64,000 nt of DNA from Mycobacterium sp. 852002-40037_SCH5390672 (GCF_001665875.1 NZ_LZTA01000078.1:1-64000); one strand, 5' to 3'; shown: positions 1 to 10,279, counted from the stretch's first letter. Program-made: numbers and translations. Notes: a model not told the origin generated them from the sequence alone.

Positions 1-1
1 C

Positions 2-631
2 CTGGTCGTCGTCTATTCGGCCATCAGCGAGCCGATCTACTATCCGCGCTACTTGATCTTCACCGCACCGGCGATGGCCGTCGTCCTGGCCGTCTGCATC
101 GTCACCCTCGCCCGCCGACCCTGGCCCATCGCCGGGGTGGTGCTGCTGTTCGCCATCGCGGCGGTGCCGAATTACCTGTTCGTGCAACGGTGGCCGTACG
201 CCAAGGAGGGTTGGGACTACAGCCAGGTCGCCGATCTGATCAGCTCGCACGCCGCCCCCGGCGATTGCCTGATGGTGGACAACACCGTGCCGTGGAAGCC
301 CGGGCCGATTCGTGCGCTACTGGCCACCCGACCGGCGGCCTTCCGGTCGTTGATCGATGTCGAACGCGGTGCATACGGCCCGAAGGTCGGATCGCTATGG
401 GACGGGCACGTCGCGGTATGGCTGACGACGGCCAAAATCAACAAATGCGGGGCGATCTGGACCATTACCAATAAAGACAACTCACTGCCCGACCACCAAT
501 CCGGTCCATCGCTACCGCCCGGAAGTGCATTCGGGCGCGCCCCGGCGTACCGGTTCCCGGGTTACCTCGGCTTCCACATTGTCGAACGGTGGCAATTCCA
601 CTACTCGCAGGTCGTCAGGTCCACGCGGTGA
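2..631 (+). CDS. Membrane mannosyltransferase, C-terminal part (CapA/Rv1635c-like), 5' truncated by window edge
   Basis: The frame is open from base 2 and ends with TGA at 629-631, so only about 209 C-terminal residues are present and the start lies outside the window. The visible part begins with a YYPRYLIF-like stretch and a hydrophobic segment (about bases 60-180), then a soluble Trp/Cys-containing domain. This layout fits polyprenyl-phosphomannose-dependent GT-C glycosyltransferases, whose catalytic loop is N-terminal and not visible here. Its position next to the Rv1634-like exporter and uvrB matches M. tuberculosis Rv1635c, reported to add the first mannose cap to lipoarabinomannan. It converges with the exporter and their 3' ends overlap by 17 nt. 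The function is inferred from position and architecture. Confidence 0.7.
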   Translation: MVVVYSAISEPIYYPRYLIFTAPAMAVVLAVCIVTLARRPWPIAGVVLLFAIAAVPNYLFVQRWPYAKEGWDYSQVADLISSHAAPGDCLMVDNTVPWKPGPIRALLATRPAAFRSLIDVERGAYGPKVGSLWDGHVAVWLTTAKINKCGAIWTITNKDNSLPDHQSGPSLPPGSAFGRAPAYRFPGYLGFHIVERWQFHYSQVVRSTR

Positions 632-2066
632 GCGCCGACGTGATCTCAGCCCCCGGTGGCGACCGGCTGGGCTTGGCGGGTGGCGCGCGAGTGGCGGCGT
701 ACGACACCGCCACGCCCGCCGCGCTCAATGCGGTGAACACCGTGAACAGCAGGTGTGCCGCCATTTCCTCGCCCCCGGTGGCGGTGTTGACGACGACGCC
801 CGCCAATCCGGCGCCGATCGCCGCGGAGGTCAGCTGGACGGTGTTGATCGCCGCGGAGGCGGCGCCGCCTTCGGCCGGGTCGGCGACGGATGCCATCGCG
901 CGGGCCGACAGGTGCGGCCAGGCCATCCCGATCCCGATGCCGGCCACCAGCAGGGCCACCGCCCACAACGAGGCGGTCCCGGCCGACCCGTCACCGCGCC
1001 GGGCGACGGCACCCAGCGCCAGGCCTGACGCGGCCACCATCGGCGCCACCATGACCACCCACCCGATCGTCCGCGGGTTCTCCAGGGAGGCGCTGACGAT
1101 CTCGCTGACCGTCCAGCCGAGGGCGAGCGCCGCTCCCAGGAATCCGGCTGCGATCGGCGTCAGATGGGCCAATCGCTGTCCGAACAGCGGCACGTAGGTG
1201 TTCACCATCGCGGCGCCCATCAGCACGCCCATGGTGAGGTAGATCCACTTCAGGGGTCCGGGAGAGAACACGCTGGGCGGCAAGATGGCCGCGTGCATGC
1301 GCCAGTCGACGATCACGAACACACCGACCAGGACGATGCCGGCGGCGAGCAGGCCAAACGTCGCGACGGTGTTGTGTGGAATCTGCGCGACGCTGACGGC
1401 CAGTGCGGCCACTCCGATGATCAGCAGCGACCACACCGGCACTTTCATCCTCGAGAGGCCGGGCGTCGGGTTGACGCGGGCGAGCGCGACCGGTACCAGC
1501 AGGGCCATCAGCACGGTCAGAATCGCCATCGCGACGAAAGCCCATCGCCAAATCCCGAACTGCGCGAACAGGCCGCCCGTCGTCGGCCCGACGACGGTCG
1601 CGACTCCCCACATCGCCGACACCAGCGCCGAACCGCGCGTCCACAACCAGCGCGGCAGCGCGGAGTTGATGACCGCGTAGCCTAGGCCGGCCAGCAAGCC
1701 CCCGGCGATCCCCTGCATAGCCCGCCCAGCAATCAACACATGCATGGTGGGCGCGGCCGCGCAAACCAGGCTGGCGATGCCGAACACGGCCAGCCCCAGC
1801 AGATATGACGCGCGCGCCCCGATGCGCAGCAGCATCGGATTGACCATCGTCGCCGCGACCACCGACCCCACGAGATACAGGGTCGTCACCCACGCGTAGA
1901 GCCGGCTGCCGCCGATTTCTGCGATGGTGTTGGGCAATAAGCTGGTGGTCAGGAACTCATTGGTGGCGTAAAGGGCTACGCCGCCGGCCAGCAGGATGGA
2001 AGTTCTCAGATACCTCGCGCCCAGCAGCTCACGCCAGCCGCCGGTGATAGTCGCCGCGTCGGTCAC
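615..2066 (-). CDS. Major facilitator superfamily drug exporter (Rv1634-like)
   Basis: The 483-residue polytopic protein begins with GTG. It is hydrophobic almost throughout and fits the 14-helix DHA2 type of drug:H+ antiporter. A GRAMQGIAGG motif near residue 114 resembles the MFS antiporter motif B, and GVATVVGPTTGG near 150 matches the antiporter motif C glycine-proline pattern. The N-terminal sequence closely resembles M. tuberculosis Rv1634, a putative efflux protein. No Shine-Dalgarno sequence is properly spaced, but TACGGT lies 6 nt before the start, so the mRNA is probably leaderless. The substrate cannot be deduced. Confidence 0.88.
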   Translation of the reverse strand: MTDAATITGGWRELLGARYLRTSILLAGGVALYATNEFLTTSLLPNTIAEIGGSRLYAWVTTLYLVGSVVAATMVNPMLLRIGARASYLLGLAVFGIASLVCAAAPTMHVLIAGRAMQGIAGGLLAGLGYAVINSALPRWLWTRGSALVSAMWGVATVVGPTTGGLFAQFGIWRWAFVAMAILTVLMALLVPVALARVNPTPGLSRMKVPVWSLLIIGVAALAVSVAQIPHNTVATFGLLAAGIVLVGVFVIVDWRMHAAILPPSVFSPGPLKWIYLTMGVLMGAAMVNTYVPLFGQRLAHLTPIAAGFLGAALALGWTVSEIVSASLENPRTIGWVVMVAPMVAASGLALGAVARRGDGSAGTASLWAVALLVAGIGIGMAWPHLSARAMASVADPAEGGAASAAINTVQLTSAAIGAGLAGVVVNTATGGEEMAAHLLFTVFTALSAAGVAVSYAATRAPPAKPSRSPPGAEITSALTAWT

Positions 2067-2072
2067 TCCTCT

Positions 2073-2078
2073 ACCGTA
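2073..2078 (-). promoter_or_regulatory. Predicted -10 box (TACGGT) of the MFS exporter, leaderless layout
   Basis: On the minus strand TACGGT is followed by six bases (agagga) and then the GTG start. This TANNNT-N6-start spacing would put the transcription start at or beside the initiation codon. The intervening agagga touches the start codon and is too close to act as a Shine-Dalgarno sequence. Confidence 0.5.
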
Positions 2079-2123
2079 TGGGGTCGCGCGGCGACAAGAG
2101 CCGGAGATCGGTTGCCAGCAAAC

Positions 2124-4283
2124 TCATTTCAGCCCAGCGGCGTCCATCCCACGCAGTTCCTTTTTCAGGTCGGCGATCTCGTCACGGAACCGGGCCGCGA
2201 GCTCGAACTGCAGGTCACGAGCCGCGGCCATCATCTGCGCGGTGAGGTCCTTGATCAGGTCGGCCAGTTCGGCGCGCGGCATGCTGGTCGTATCTCGGCC
2301 CTCGAACACGCCAGCGCTGACCGCGCGGCCCGGCTCGCCCTGGGCGCGCCGGCCACGGGACGCATTGCGCCCTGATCCGCCGATCTCCACCGTCTCGCTG
2401 TCGTCTGCCTCGCGGTAGACCTGGTCGAGGATGTCGGCGATCTTCTTGCGCAGCGGCTGCGGGTCGATGCCGTGGGCCTCGTTGTACGCGACCTGCTTGG
2501 CCCGGCGCCGTTCGGTCTCGTCGATGGCCTCTTTCATCGAATCGGTGATCTTGTCGGCGTACATGTGCACTTCGCCGGAGACGTTGCGGGCGGCGCGGCC
2601 GATGGTTTGGATCAGGCTGCGCGACGAGCGCAGGAAGCCCTCTTTGTCGGCGTCGAGGATCGCGACGAGCGACACTTCGGGCAGGTCCAGGCCCTCACGC
2701 AGCAAGTTGATGCCGACCAGCACGTCGTACTCGCCCAGCCGCAGCTGGCGCAGCAGTTCCACGCGGCGCAACGTGTCGACCTCCGAGTGCAGGTACCGCA
2801 CCCGGATGCCCATCTCGAGCAGGTAGTCGGTCAGGTCTTCGGCCATCTTCTTGGTCAGCGTCGTGACCAGCACCCGCTGATCGGCCTCGGTGCGCTTCCG
2901 GATTTCGCCGATCAGGTCGTCGATCTGCCCCTTGGTCGGCTTGACGACCACTTTGGGGTCCACCAGGCCGGTGGGCCGGATCACCTGCTCGACGAACTCG
3001 CCACCGGACTGGCTCAGTTCGTAGGGGCCCGGGGTGGCCGACAGATACACCGTCTGCCCGATCCGGTCGGCGAACTCCTCCCAGGTCAGCGGGCGGTTAT
3101 CGCACGCCGACGGCAGCCGGAATCCGAATTCGACCAGGTTGCGTTTGCGCGACATGTCGCCCTCGTACATGCCGCCGATCTGCGGGACGGTGACGTGTGA
3201 TTCGTCGATGACCAGCAGGAAGTCCTCCGGGAAGTAGTCCAGCAGGGTCGCCGGCGGCGATCCCGGGCCCCGGCCGTCGATGTGCCGTGAGTAGTTCTCG
3301 ATGCCCGAGCAGAATCCGACCTGGCGCATCATCTCGATGTCGTAGTTGGTGCGCATCCGCAACCGCTGCGCCTCGAGCAGCTTGCCCTGGCCCTCCAGCT
3401 CGGCCAGCCGCTCCGCCAACTCCGCTTCGATCGTCGAGATCGCGTGGGCCATCCGCTCGGGGCCGGCCACGTAGTGGGTGGCCGGGAAGATCCGCAGCGA
3501 GTCGACCTGGCGGATGACGTCGCCCGTCAACGGGTGCAGGTAGTACAGCGCCTCGATCTCGTCGCCGAAGAACTCGATGCGCACCGCCAGCTCTTCGTAG
3601 GACGGGATGATCTCCACCGTGTCGCCGCGCACCCGGAACGAGCCGCGGGTGAATGACAGGTCGTTGCGGGTGTACTGGACGTCGACCAGCAGCCGCAACA
3701 GGCCGTCGCGGGGCACGTCGGCGCCGACCCGCAACTCAACCGAGCGGTCCAGGTACGACTGCGGAGTGCCCAGGCCGTAGATGCACGACACCGAAGCCAC
3801 CACGACCACGTCGCGCCTCGACAGCAGCGAGGAGGTCGCGGCGTGCCGTAGCCGCTCCACGTCGTCGTTGATCGAGCTGTCCTTCTCGATGTAGGTGTCG
3901 GTCTGCGCGATGTACGCCTCGGGCTGGTAGTAGTCGTAGTAGGAGACGAAGTATTCAACCGCGTTGTGCGGCAACATCTCTCGCAACTCATTGGCCAGCT
4001 GAGCGGCCAGCGTCTTGTTGGGCGCCATGACCAGGGTGGGCCGCTGCAGCCGCTCGATGAGCCAGGCGGTGGTAGCCGACTTCCCGGTACCGGTGGCGCC
4101 GAGCAGCACCACGTCGCGCTCGCCCGCCCTGATCCGGCGTTCCAGCTCCTCGATGGCAGCCGGCTGGTCCCCGGCGGGATTGTGCGGGCTGACCACCTCG
4201 AAGTCGCCGCCGACGCGCACGACGTCGTCGACAGCGCGATACTCCGAATGCGCTACTACGGGATGTTCCGTGGCGAATGCCAT
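2124..4283 (-). CDS. uvrB: UvrABC excinuclease subunit B
   Basis: This is the DNA-damage verification helicase of nucleotide excision repair, loaded by UvrA and cut with UvrC. The 719-residue product starts at ATG 4283 ([10 protein letters not shown]), the start that matches M. tuberculosis UvrB; the open frame continues upstream to 4439 but that part is not conserved. Visible landmarks are Walker A GATGTGKS (62-69), the Tyr-rich beta-hairpin [11 protein letters not shown] (about 115), the DESH box (about 360), a helicase C domain with [12 protein letters not shown] and IGRAARN, and a C-terminal UVR motif that contacts UvrC. It is monocistronic, separated by a hairpin from the upstream kinase gene. 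Confidence 0.97.
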   Translation of the reverse strand: MAFATEHPVVAHSEYRAVDDVVRVGGDFEVVSPHNPAGDQPAAIEELERRIRAGERDVVLLGATGTGKSATTAWLIERLQRPTLVMAPNKTLAAQLANELREMLPHNAVEYFVSYYDYYQPEAYIAQTDTYIEKDSSINDDVERLRHAATSSLLSRRDVVVVASVSCIYGLGTPQSYLDRSVELRVGADVPRDGLLRLLVDVQYTRNDLSFTRGSFRVRGDTVEIIPSYEELAVRIEFFGDEIEALYYLHPLTGDVIRQVDSLRIFPATHYVAGPERMAHAISTIEAELAERLAELEGQGKLLEAQRLRMRTNYDIEMMRQVGFCSGIENYSRHIDGRGPGSPPATLLDYFPEDFLLVIDESHVTVPQIGGMYEGDMSRKRNLVEFGFRLPSACDNRPLTWEEFADRIGQTVYLSATPGPYELSQSGGEFVEQVIRPTGLVDPKVVVKPTKGQIDDLIGEIRKRTEADQRVLVTTLTKKMAEDLTDYLLEMGIRVRYLHSEVDTLRRVELLRQLRLGEYDVLVGINLLREGLDLPEVSLVAILDADKEGFLRSSRSLIQTIGRAARNVSGEVHMYADKITDSMKEAIDETERRRAKQVAYNEAHGIDPQPLRKKIADILDQVYREADDSETVEIGGSGRNASRGRRAQGEPGRAVSAGVFEGRDTTSMPRAELADLIKDLTAQMMAAARDLQFELAARFRDEIADLKKELRGMDAAGLK

Positions 4284-4400
4284 GCCACCAGGGTAGAACC
4301 GATCACCGACAAGTGTCGCGGAGCTCGTCTTACCAGGTCGGCGCCGCGCCCAGCCACATCCGTCACGTGCGTACCTGTCCTGAAGGACAACGCTTTTCCC

Positions 4401-4430
4401 AAAGGCGCTAGCGGATGCGCTAGCGCCTTT
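4401..4430 (-). terminator. Rho-independent-type terminator after the Ser/Thr kinase gene
   Basis: A perfect 13-bp inverted repeat (AAAGGCGCTAGCG, 4401-4413, and its complement, 4418-4430) encloses a 4-nt loop. It lies about 50 bp past the kinase stop and ahead of uvrB on the same strand. The arms end in AAA/TTT, so there is only a short U run, as is common for mycobacterial terminators. It probably insulates uvrB from read-through. Confidence 0.75.
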
Positions 4431-4480
4431 GAAACTCACCTATTGGTACCCAGAGGCAGACCGCCCCGCGAAACCGCCAA

Positions 4481-6556
4481 CTATCCCGCAGGACGCGTCC
4501 ACGTCCGGGTGACCGGATCGCATTGCAGCAGATAACCGTCGCTGGAGGTGGTCATGGCGAACACCGAGGTGCCCGGCCGGTCGCATGAGCCGCCGGCGGC
4601 GTGCACGCCCATCGTGATCGGCGCTTTGGCCCAGCTGCTGCCCTCGCAGACGATTTGCTCGTTGTTGGTCGGGTCGTAGGCGACCTTGCCGACGTCGCTG
4701 CACAGCCCGCCGAGCACGGGCGGCGCCGGGGCCGACGCCGTGGTCGAGGTGTTGATGGCCTGGATCGGGTCGCCCAACGCCACCTTCGCGGGCGCATCGC
4801 CGGTCCGGGTGGCCACCACCGGCACTCGCACCACCGCTCCCTGAGCGCCGCACTCGTTGCTGAGTACGGTCTCGGTCAACGTGCCGCGCAGCGTGCCGTC
4901 GGCCTGCGGCGCTAGCGACCAGGCGATGGTTTCCTGCTGGGTGGCCCTGACCTGACCATTGGACTGAGTACAGCCCACCCGCTGCTGCACGGGCGCACCC
5001 TGCCAGTAGCCACCCACGAAGCGCAGGGTGTCGGTCTGTCCGCCATCGGTGGTGTTGGCCACCTGGTGGGTGGCATCGTCCAGCTCGGTCCCGGTGGCGG
5101 CACATCCATTGGTGGTGCACACCGACCGGAACGCCCACCAGCTGGTGGCGGCGCCGTCGTGCCGGATCGAGATGCCGTTGGTGGTGCGCTTGGTCTGGTC
5201 GTAGTCCAGCTTGTAGGTGCCGTTGAGCACCGGTCCGCCCGCGGTGGGCGCGGCACTGGCGGCCGGCACGGATGGTTTCGACGCGAGCGCGGGGTTGGCC
5301 GGGGGCGTGTCGGGCTGGAAGGAGTAGAGGAGCGACCACGTCGCCGCGACCGCGATGAGCACCGCACATACCAGCGCGGTCGCCCACCGGGTTTTGGACG
5401 AAAACCGGTGACTCAGGCCAGCAATGACGCCGCCGGGTCCACGCCGGCGATGCGGCGTAGATACGACCGCCCGCGGCCGGGCGCCGTGCCCGACTTCGGA
5501 GGCATCGCCGAACGATTCGCTGACGGCCGAGGCGAACGCCCGGCACCGCTCGAACCTGTCCTCGGGCCGTTTGGAAAGGGCCTGAAAAAACACCTCGTCG
5601 AGTTCTGCCAGATCCGGGCGGAAATCGCTGAGCCGAGGCGGGTCCTCGTGCAGGTGCTGGCTGATCACCGCGATCGGGTTGGAGTGCTGAAAGGGCGGAG
5701 CCCCGGTGAGAAGGTGGAAAGCCGTTGCGGCCAAAGCGTATTGGTCGGCCCGCCCGTCGATGGGGGAACCGGTCAATTGCTCGGGCGCCGCGTACGCCAC
5801 CGTTCCGACCGCGACGTTGGTTTCGGTGATCCCGCTGATATCACCCAGGTGACGCGCGACACCAAAGTCCGCCAACAGGATTCGACGCTCCCCCTCTTCG
5901 GGATGGGTGAGCAGGATGTTGGCGGGCTTGACGTCGCGGTGCAGCAGGCCACGGTCGTGGGCGTAGTCGAGCGCACCCGCCACTGCTTGCACGATGGCGC
6001 ACACCTCGTGGATCGGCATTCCCTCGGCGTAGCTCTCTTTGACCAGCCGCGAGGCATCGGTGCCCTCAACATAGTCCATCGAGATCCACAGATGTCCGTT
6101 GAATTCGCCCCGGTCGTGCACGCCCACGATGTGCGGATGCCACAGCGTCGCCGCGAGATCGGCCTCCCGGTTGAACCTTTCGCGAAACTCGGGGTCGGCG
6201 GTCACAGCCTCGGCGAGAACCTTGATCACGTCGCGGCGGGGCAGCCGGGGATGCAGAGCCAGATAAACCTCGGCCATGCCGCCGGCGCCCAGCTGCCGCA
6301 AAATCGTGTAGCCGGCGAACGATGCGCCGTTGCCCACTGCGAGACGCGATCCACTGGACTCATTGGGTCGTTGCGCAACGGCGGGTTCCACGCTCGGGGC
6401 CGAATCGACCGGTGGTATCCGGCGGAACAGCTGCCCGATTGGCATGGCGGGCAACGAGTGAAACCCCGCGCGCAACGCCTCACCGGCTTGTCGCGGGTTG
6501 CTCAGCAGCCGTCGCCCGGTGCCGATGCGCCGAGTAGTTCCTTTGTGCTCGTCCAT
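4481..6556 (-). CDS. Transmembrane Ser/Thr protein kinase (PknF-like)
   Basis: The 691-residue receptor kinase starts at ATG 6556, 5-10 nt after a GAGGGGGCAGGG ribosome-binding stretch; the open frame extends further upstream without support. It has a disordered N-terminal tail (1-75), then a Hanks kinase domain: P-loop GAGGMAEV (90-97), Lys112, catalytic HRD (206-208) with K210/N213, DFG (230-232) and APE (257-259). A single transmembrane helix (about 391-412) leads to an extracellular beta-rich, Cys-containing sensor domain (413-691). The kinase domain closely resembles PknF, but the sensor is much longer. It is divergent from an FHA-ABC transporter like Rv1747, the known PknF substrate in M. 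tuberculosis, so that transporter is the likely target. Confidence 0.9.
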   Translation of the reverse strand: MDEHKGTTRRIGTGRRLLSNPRQAGEALRAGFHSLPAMPIGQLFRRIPPVDSAPSVEPAVAQRPNESSGSRLAVGNGASFAGYTILRQLGAGGMAEVYLALHPRLPRRDVIKVLAEAVTADPEFRERFNREADLAATLWHPHIVGVHDRGEFNGHLWISMDYVEGTDASRLVKESYAEGMPIHEVCAIVQAVAGALDYAHDRGLLHRDVKPANILLTHPEEGERRILLADFGVARHLGDISGITETNVAVGTVAYAAPEQLTGSPIDGRADQYALAATAFHLLTGAPPFQHSNPIAVISQHLHEDPPRLSDFRPDLAELDEVFFQALSKRPEDRFERCRAFASAVSESFGDASEVGHGARPRAVVSTPHRRRGPGGVIAGLSHRFSSKTRWATALVCAVLIAVAATWSLLYSFQPDTPPANPALASKPSVPAASAAPTAGGPVLNGTYKLDYDQTKRTTNGISIRHDGAATSWWAFRSVCTTNGCAATGTELDDATHQVANTTDGGQTDTLRFVGGYWQGAPVQQRVGCTQSNGQVRATQQETIAWSLAPQADGTLRGTLTETVLSNECGAQGAVVRVPVVATRTGDAPAKVALGDPIQAINTSTTASAPAPPVLGGLCSDVGKVAYDPTNNEQIVCEGSSWAKAPITMGVHAAGGSCDRPGTSVFAMTTSSDGYLLQCDPVTRTWTRPAG

Positions 6557-6863
6557 CAATGCCCTGCCCCCTCGGTTCCCGGCACCGCCCAGGTGTCGCC
6601 GCAACGTGATGCGGATCGCAGCACCATGGGCATGCGCATCGCGATTGGGCCCTCTGCTCCGTCTCGCCGCCCGCCGGCACAACACTGTGCTCGGCGCACG
6701 CGGACACAACCCTGATTGCACCCCTCCCGTTCGAATAATGCCGCACGCCAGTTGGCGATTCGTCTCAGCAGGTTATGAAAGCGCTATGAGTGGCCGAATT
6801 GAAACAAAGGGAAGTCACAGGTGGCTCCAATAGAGCGCATTGGCGAGGCTGGCCGATACTTGA
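6557..6863. other. Divergent intergenic region between kinase and FHA-ABC transporter
   Basis: This 307-bp stretch carries the promoters of both divergent genes. On the plus strand GATACT (6855-6860) lies just before the tandem GTG codons of the transporter and may be its -10 box. A 15-codon open frame (ATG 6786 to TAG 6833) could be a leader peptide but has no independent support. Nothing else is recognisable. Confidence 0.4.
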
Positions 6864-9623
6864 GTGGTGACCCGACCCGCCCCGCCCATCCTGACAATTC
6901 GGCATGACGGGTCCCAACGATCCTTCGCCGCGGGCCAGGAGGTGGTCGTCGGACGCGACGTGCAGGCCGATGTGCGCATCGCCGATCCGCGGATCTCGCG
7001 CGCGCATCTGATCCTGCGGTTCGACCAGGGTCGCTGGCTGGCAATCGACAACGGCTCGCTGAACGGGACTTACCTCAACGGCTATCGGATGCCGGTGGTC
7101 GATATCCACGACGGCCAGAGCATTCACATCGGAAACCCCCAGGGCCCCCGTTTGACCTTTGCGATCGGACCCCAGCAGGGCCACGCGGGCCATCCGCCCC
7201 GGACCCGGCCAAGCCACGATTCCGGGCCGCCGACCCTGGCGTGGTCTGCGCTTGCTGAGCAAACGAATCCGACGCACCCGCCGCGCCCCCCGCAGGGCCG
7301 GCCCCCCAGCCAGAACAGGGGCCCGGCCCGCGGCGGTGCGCAGGCTGCGCCGTCGCGCCCCGTGCCACCCCGGCAGCCGCCGAGACCGCCGAGCGCACCG
7401 CCGCGGCAGCCGGCGGTGCCGCCTCGTGAACCGCCACCGCCCCGCGTGCCACCACCACCGGCGCCACGAGGCACACCACCCGAGGAGCTGACCGTCATCG
7501 ACCCCGGCTCGCCGGCAAGGTTGCAGGTCACGCCGCCCGACGCGAGCGGAACAGGGGCACCGCCCCAGCCATCGCCCACGCCCGCAGCGGAATTCACGGT
7601 GATCAACGCCAAGACGGCAGACGTGTCGAACCTGGCGACGCGTTTTGTGAAATTGCTCTCGCCGCGCGCGTCGTCGGCCGCGGGCACCGTCGGCGCCATG
7701 ACGATCGGCCGCGCCGCCGAGAACGACATCGTCGTCTCCGATGTCTTGGCGTCACGCCAGCACGCCACCCTGGTGCCCACCCAGCTGGGCACCGAGATCC
7801 GGGACAACAGCGTCAACGGAACGTTCGTCAACGGCACCCGAGTCGGATCGGCCATCCTGTCCGAGAACGACATCGTCACCATCGGCAACGTCGACCTGGT
7901 GTTCCGCGACGGCACTCTGACCGAACAGGGGGACGCCGCCACCCGCAGCGGCGGTCTCGAGGTGCGCAACGTCAAGTACGTCGTCGACAACGGCAAGCAA
8001 TTGCTGGACGACATCTCGCTGACCGCGCGACCCGGAACGCTGACCGCCGTAATCGGCGGTTCGGGCGCCGGAAAGAGCACCCTGGCCCGGCTCATCGCCG
8101 GCTACACCACCCCGACCTCCGGCTCAGTGACGTTCGAGGGCCACAACATTCACGCCGAGTACGCGTCGCTGCGCAGCAGGATCGGCATCGTCCCGCAAGA
8201 CGACGTGGTGCATCGTCAGCTGACCATCAACCAGGCGCTGGGTTACGCCGCCGAGCTGCGGCTGCCGCCCGACACCAGCAAAGCCGACCGCGCCAAGGTC
8301 GTCGCCCAGGTGCTCGAGGAACTCGACCTGACCAAGCACGCCGACACCCGCGTCGAGAAGCTGTCCGGCGGACAGCGCAAACGCGCCTCGGTGGCACTCG
8401 AGCTGCTGACCGGGCCGTCCCTGCTGATCCTCGACGAGCCGACCTCGGGTCTGGACCCCGCGCTGGATTTGCAGGTCATGACGATGTTGCGCCAGTTGGC
8501 CGATGCCGGTCGTGTGGTGCTGGTGGTGACGCACTCGCTGTCCTACCTGGACGTGTGCGACCAGGTGTTGCTCATGGCCCCCGGCGGCAAGACGGCCTAC
8601 TGCGGCGCGCCCGACCAGATCGGCGGGGCGATGGGCACCACCAACTGGGCGAAGATCTTCACTCAGGTCGGTGCCGACCCCGAGGAAGCCAACCGCCGGT
8701 TCCTGGAACAGAACGAGGCCCAGAAGCGGCCCCAGAAGTACCTGCCGGACAAGACCGACGAGCCGAGCAGCCTCGGTGAACCGGTTCACACCAGCGTGCG
8801 GCGCCAGGTCTCGACGATCGCCCGACGGCAGGTCCGCCTGGTGATCGCCGACCGCGCCTACTTCGTCTTTCTGGCGCTGCTGCCGTTCATTTTGGGTTCG
8901 CTGTCGTTGACCGTCCCGGGCAACAGCGGATTTCATGTTCCCGCGCCCAACGCGGGGACACCCGACGAAGCCGCACAGATACTGGCCCTGTTGATGCCGG
9001 CCGCGGCATTCATGGGCACCGCCTTGACAATTCGCGACTTGGTCGGCGAGCGCGCCATCTTCCAGCGTGAGCAAGCGGTGGGTTTGTCGACCACCGCCTA
9101 CCTGCTCGCCAAGAGCGCGGTGTTCTGCGGGTTCGCGATACTGCAATCCGCGATCGTCACGGCGATCGTGGTGATAGGCAAGGGCACCCCGACGCGCGGC
9201 GCGGTTGTGTTCGGCCACTCGACTGTCGGGGCCGCCTCCGAACTGTTCGCCACCGTGGCGGCGACGTGTGTCGCCTCCGCCATTCTGGGCCTGGCGATTT
9301 CGTCGCTCGTTCGCTCCAGCGAGCAGATCATGCCGCTGTTCGTGGTGACGGTGATGGCGCAGCTGGTGCTGTGCGGCGGGATGGTCCCGGTGACCGGCCG
9401 GCTAGGTTTGAACCAGTTGTCGTGGGCGATGCCGGCACGCTGGGGCTACGCCGCGGCCTCGTCCACGGTGGATCTGCGCCACCTGGTTCCCGATTCGCTG
9501 CTGTCGCAGGATCGGTTCTGGCAACACACGCCGAACATCTGGCTGCTCGACGTGGGCATGCTGGCCGTCTTGTCGCTCTTCTACGCCGGCTTCGTGCGAT
9601 GGAAGATCCGGTTGCGCCGGTAA
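6864..9623 (+). CDS. FHA-domain ABC transporter, ATPase-permease fusion (Rv1747-like)
   Basis: The 919-residue half-transporter has two phosphothreonine-reading domains. FHA-1 spans about residues 20-100 (GRD, SRAH, NGSLNGTYLNG) and FHA-2 about 260-345 (GRAAENDI, SRQHA, NSVNGTFVNG). Between them is a Pro/Arg-rich linker (about 105-245). The ABC ATPase has Walker A GGSGAGKS (398-405), signature LSGGQRKRAS (about 500) and Walker B LLILDEPTSG (about 520). A C-terminal ABC2-type permease has about six helices (670-919). In M. tuberculosis, Rv1747 is phosphorylated by PknF and affects cell-envelope glycolipid export and virulence. Here the pair is divergent instead of co-directional. GTG starts occur at both 6864 and 6867; either may be used. 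Confidence 0.93.
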   Translation: MVTRPAPPILTIRHDGSQRSFAAGQEVVVGRDVQADVRIADPRISRAHLILRFDQGRWLAIDNGSLNGTYLNGYRMPVVDIHDGQSIHIGNPQGPRLTFAIGPQQGHAGHPPRTRPSHDSGPPTLAWSALAEQTNPTHPPRPPQGRPPSQNRGPARGGAQAAPSRPVPPRQPPRPPSAPPRQPAVPPREPPPPRVPPPPAPRGTPPEELTVIDPGSPARLQVTPPDASGTGAPPQPSPTPAAEFTVINAKTADVSNLATRFVKLLSPRASSAAGTVGAMTIGRAAENDIVVSDVLASRQHATLVPTQLGTEIRDNSVNGTFVNGTRVGSAILSENDIVTIGNVDLVFRDGTLTEQGDAATRSGGLEVRNVKYVVDNGKQLLDDISLTARPGTLTAVIGGSGAGKSTLARLIAGYTTPTSGSVTFEGHNIHAEYASLRSRIGIVPQDDVVHRQLTINQALGYAAELRLPPDTSKADRAKVVAQVLEELDLTKHADTRVEKLSGGQRKRASVALELLTGPSLLILDEPTSGLDPALDLQVMTMLRQLADAGRVVLVVTHSLSYLDVCDQVLLMAPGGKTAYCGAPDQIGGAMGTTNWAKIFTQVGADPEEANRRFLEQNEAQKRPQKYLPDKTDEPSSLGEPVHTSVRRQVSTIARRQVRLVIADRAYFVFLALLPFILGSLSLTVPGNSGFHVPAPNAGTPDEAAQILALLMPAAAFMGTALTIRDLVGERAIFQREQAVGLSTTAYLLAKSAVFCGFAILQSAIVTAIVVIGKGTPTRGAVVFGHSTVGAASELFATVAATCVASAILGLAISSLVRSSEQIMPLFVVTVMAQLVLCGGMVPVTGRLGLNQLSWAMPARWGYAAASSTVDLRHLVPDSLLSQDRFWQHTPNIWLLDVGMLAVLSLFYAGFVRWKIRLRR

Positions 9624-9641
9624 GGATTAACCCAGTGGCGG

Positions 9642-9647
9642 TAGGGT
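9642..9647 (+). promoter_or_regulatory. Predicted -10 box (TAGGGT) of the DUF402 gene
   Basis: TAGGGT is followed by six bases (gacacc) and then ATT at 9654, the point where family-like protein sequence begins. The box also contains an in-frame TAG that closes the frame upstream, so translation cannot start earlier. The spacing equals that of the other leaderless-type starts in this window. Confidence 0.5.
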
Positions 9648-9653
9648 GACACC

Positions 9654-10160
9654 ATTCACCCGCCGAAGCACGAGACGTTCGACCTGCCGGCCCGCACGAA
9701 CACCGATCCCAAGGGCATCGTGCGGACCGTCGACGAGTACGCGGTGCACCCGTGGGGCCTCTACGTCGCCCGCCCCACTCCCGGTCGAGCCCAGTTCCAT
9801 TACCTCGAATCGTGGCTACTGCCGTCGTTGGGACTGCGCGCCACGGTGTTTCACTTCAATCCGGGACATGAGCGCGACCACGACTACTACCTGGATGTGG
9901 GTGAATACCTTCCCGGTGCCACCGTGTGGCATTCCGAAGACCACTACCTGGACATCGAGGTCCGTACCGGCGCCGGAGCGGAGCTCACCGATATCGATGA
10001 GCTGCTGGATGCCGTCCGCCACGGACTGCTGACTCCCGAGGTCGCCGAGCAGGCGGTGCGACGCGCCGTGGCCGCCGTCGATGGGTTGGCCCGCAACGGC
10101 TATGACCTGTCGCGGTGGCTGGCACACCACGGCATGGCGCTGACGTGGCGCGGGCGGTAG
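9654..10160 (+). CDS. DUF402 family protein, apparently starting at ATT (Rv1632c position)
   Basis: The 168-residue protein carries a DUF402 fold: AQFHYLESW, the FHFNPG stretch, YYLDVGEY, VWHSEDHYLDIEV and the ELTDIDELLDAV helix are typical. DUF402 proteins include nucleoside di/triphosphatases that use acidic residues and divalent metal. Family-like sequence (HPPKHETFDLPARTNTDPKG) continues upstream of the first standard start (GTG 9720) to ATT 9654, with an in-frame stop at 9642. If only GTG is used, the product has 146 residues. It sits 30 bp after the transporter gene and may correspond to Rv1632c, which lies between uvrB and coaE in M. tuberculosis. Confidence 0.75.
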   Translation: MHPPKHETFDLPARTNTDPKGIVRTVDEYAVHPWGLYVARPTPGRAQFHYLESWLLPSLGLRATVFHFNPGHERDHDYYLDVGEYLPGATVWHSEDHYLDIEVRTGAGAELTDIDELLDAVRHGLLTPEVAEQAVRRAVAAVDGLARNGYDLSRWLAHHGMALTWRGR

Positions 10161-10279
10161 CGGTTTTCGCGATCCGACGGTGGGTATGCCGTTGACATGC
10201 CTTTTGTCGTCCAGCATCACACGCCACGCCGCGCCCCGGGCCAGCCCCGGAATTCGCGACGTTTGAGGGACGACTCGTC

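Noticed and set aside
4284-4439. N-terminal extension of UvrB
   Set aside because: It would include the 13-bp terminator hairpin region and is not part of known UvrB proteins; ATG 4283 fits the orthologue start.
5066-6715. 549-codon open frame antisense to the kinase gene
   Set aside because: It is the mirror of a high-GC gene with strong third-position bias; the minus strand carries all kinase motifs and the antisense product has no recognisable domain.
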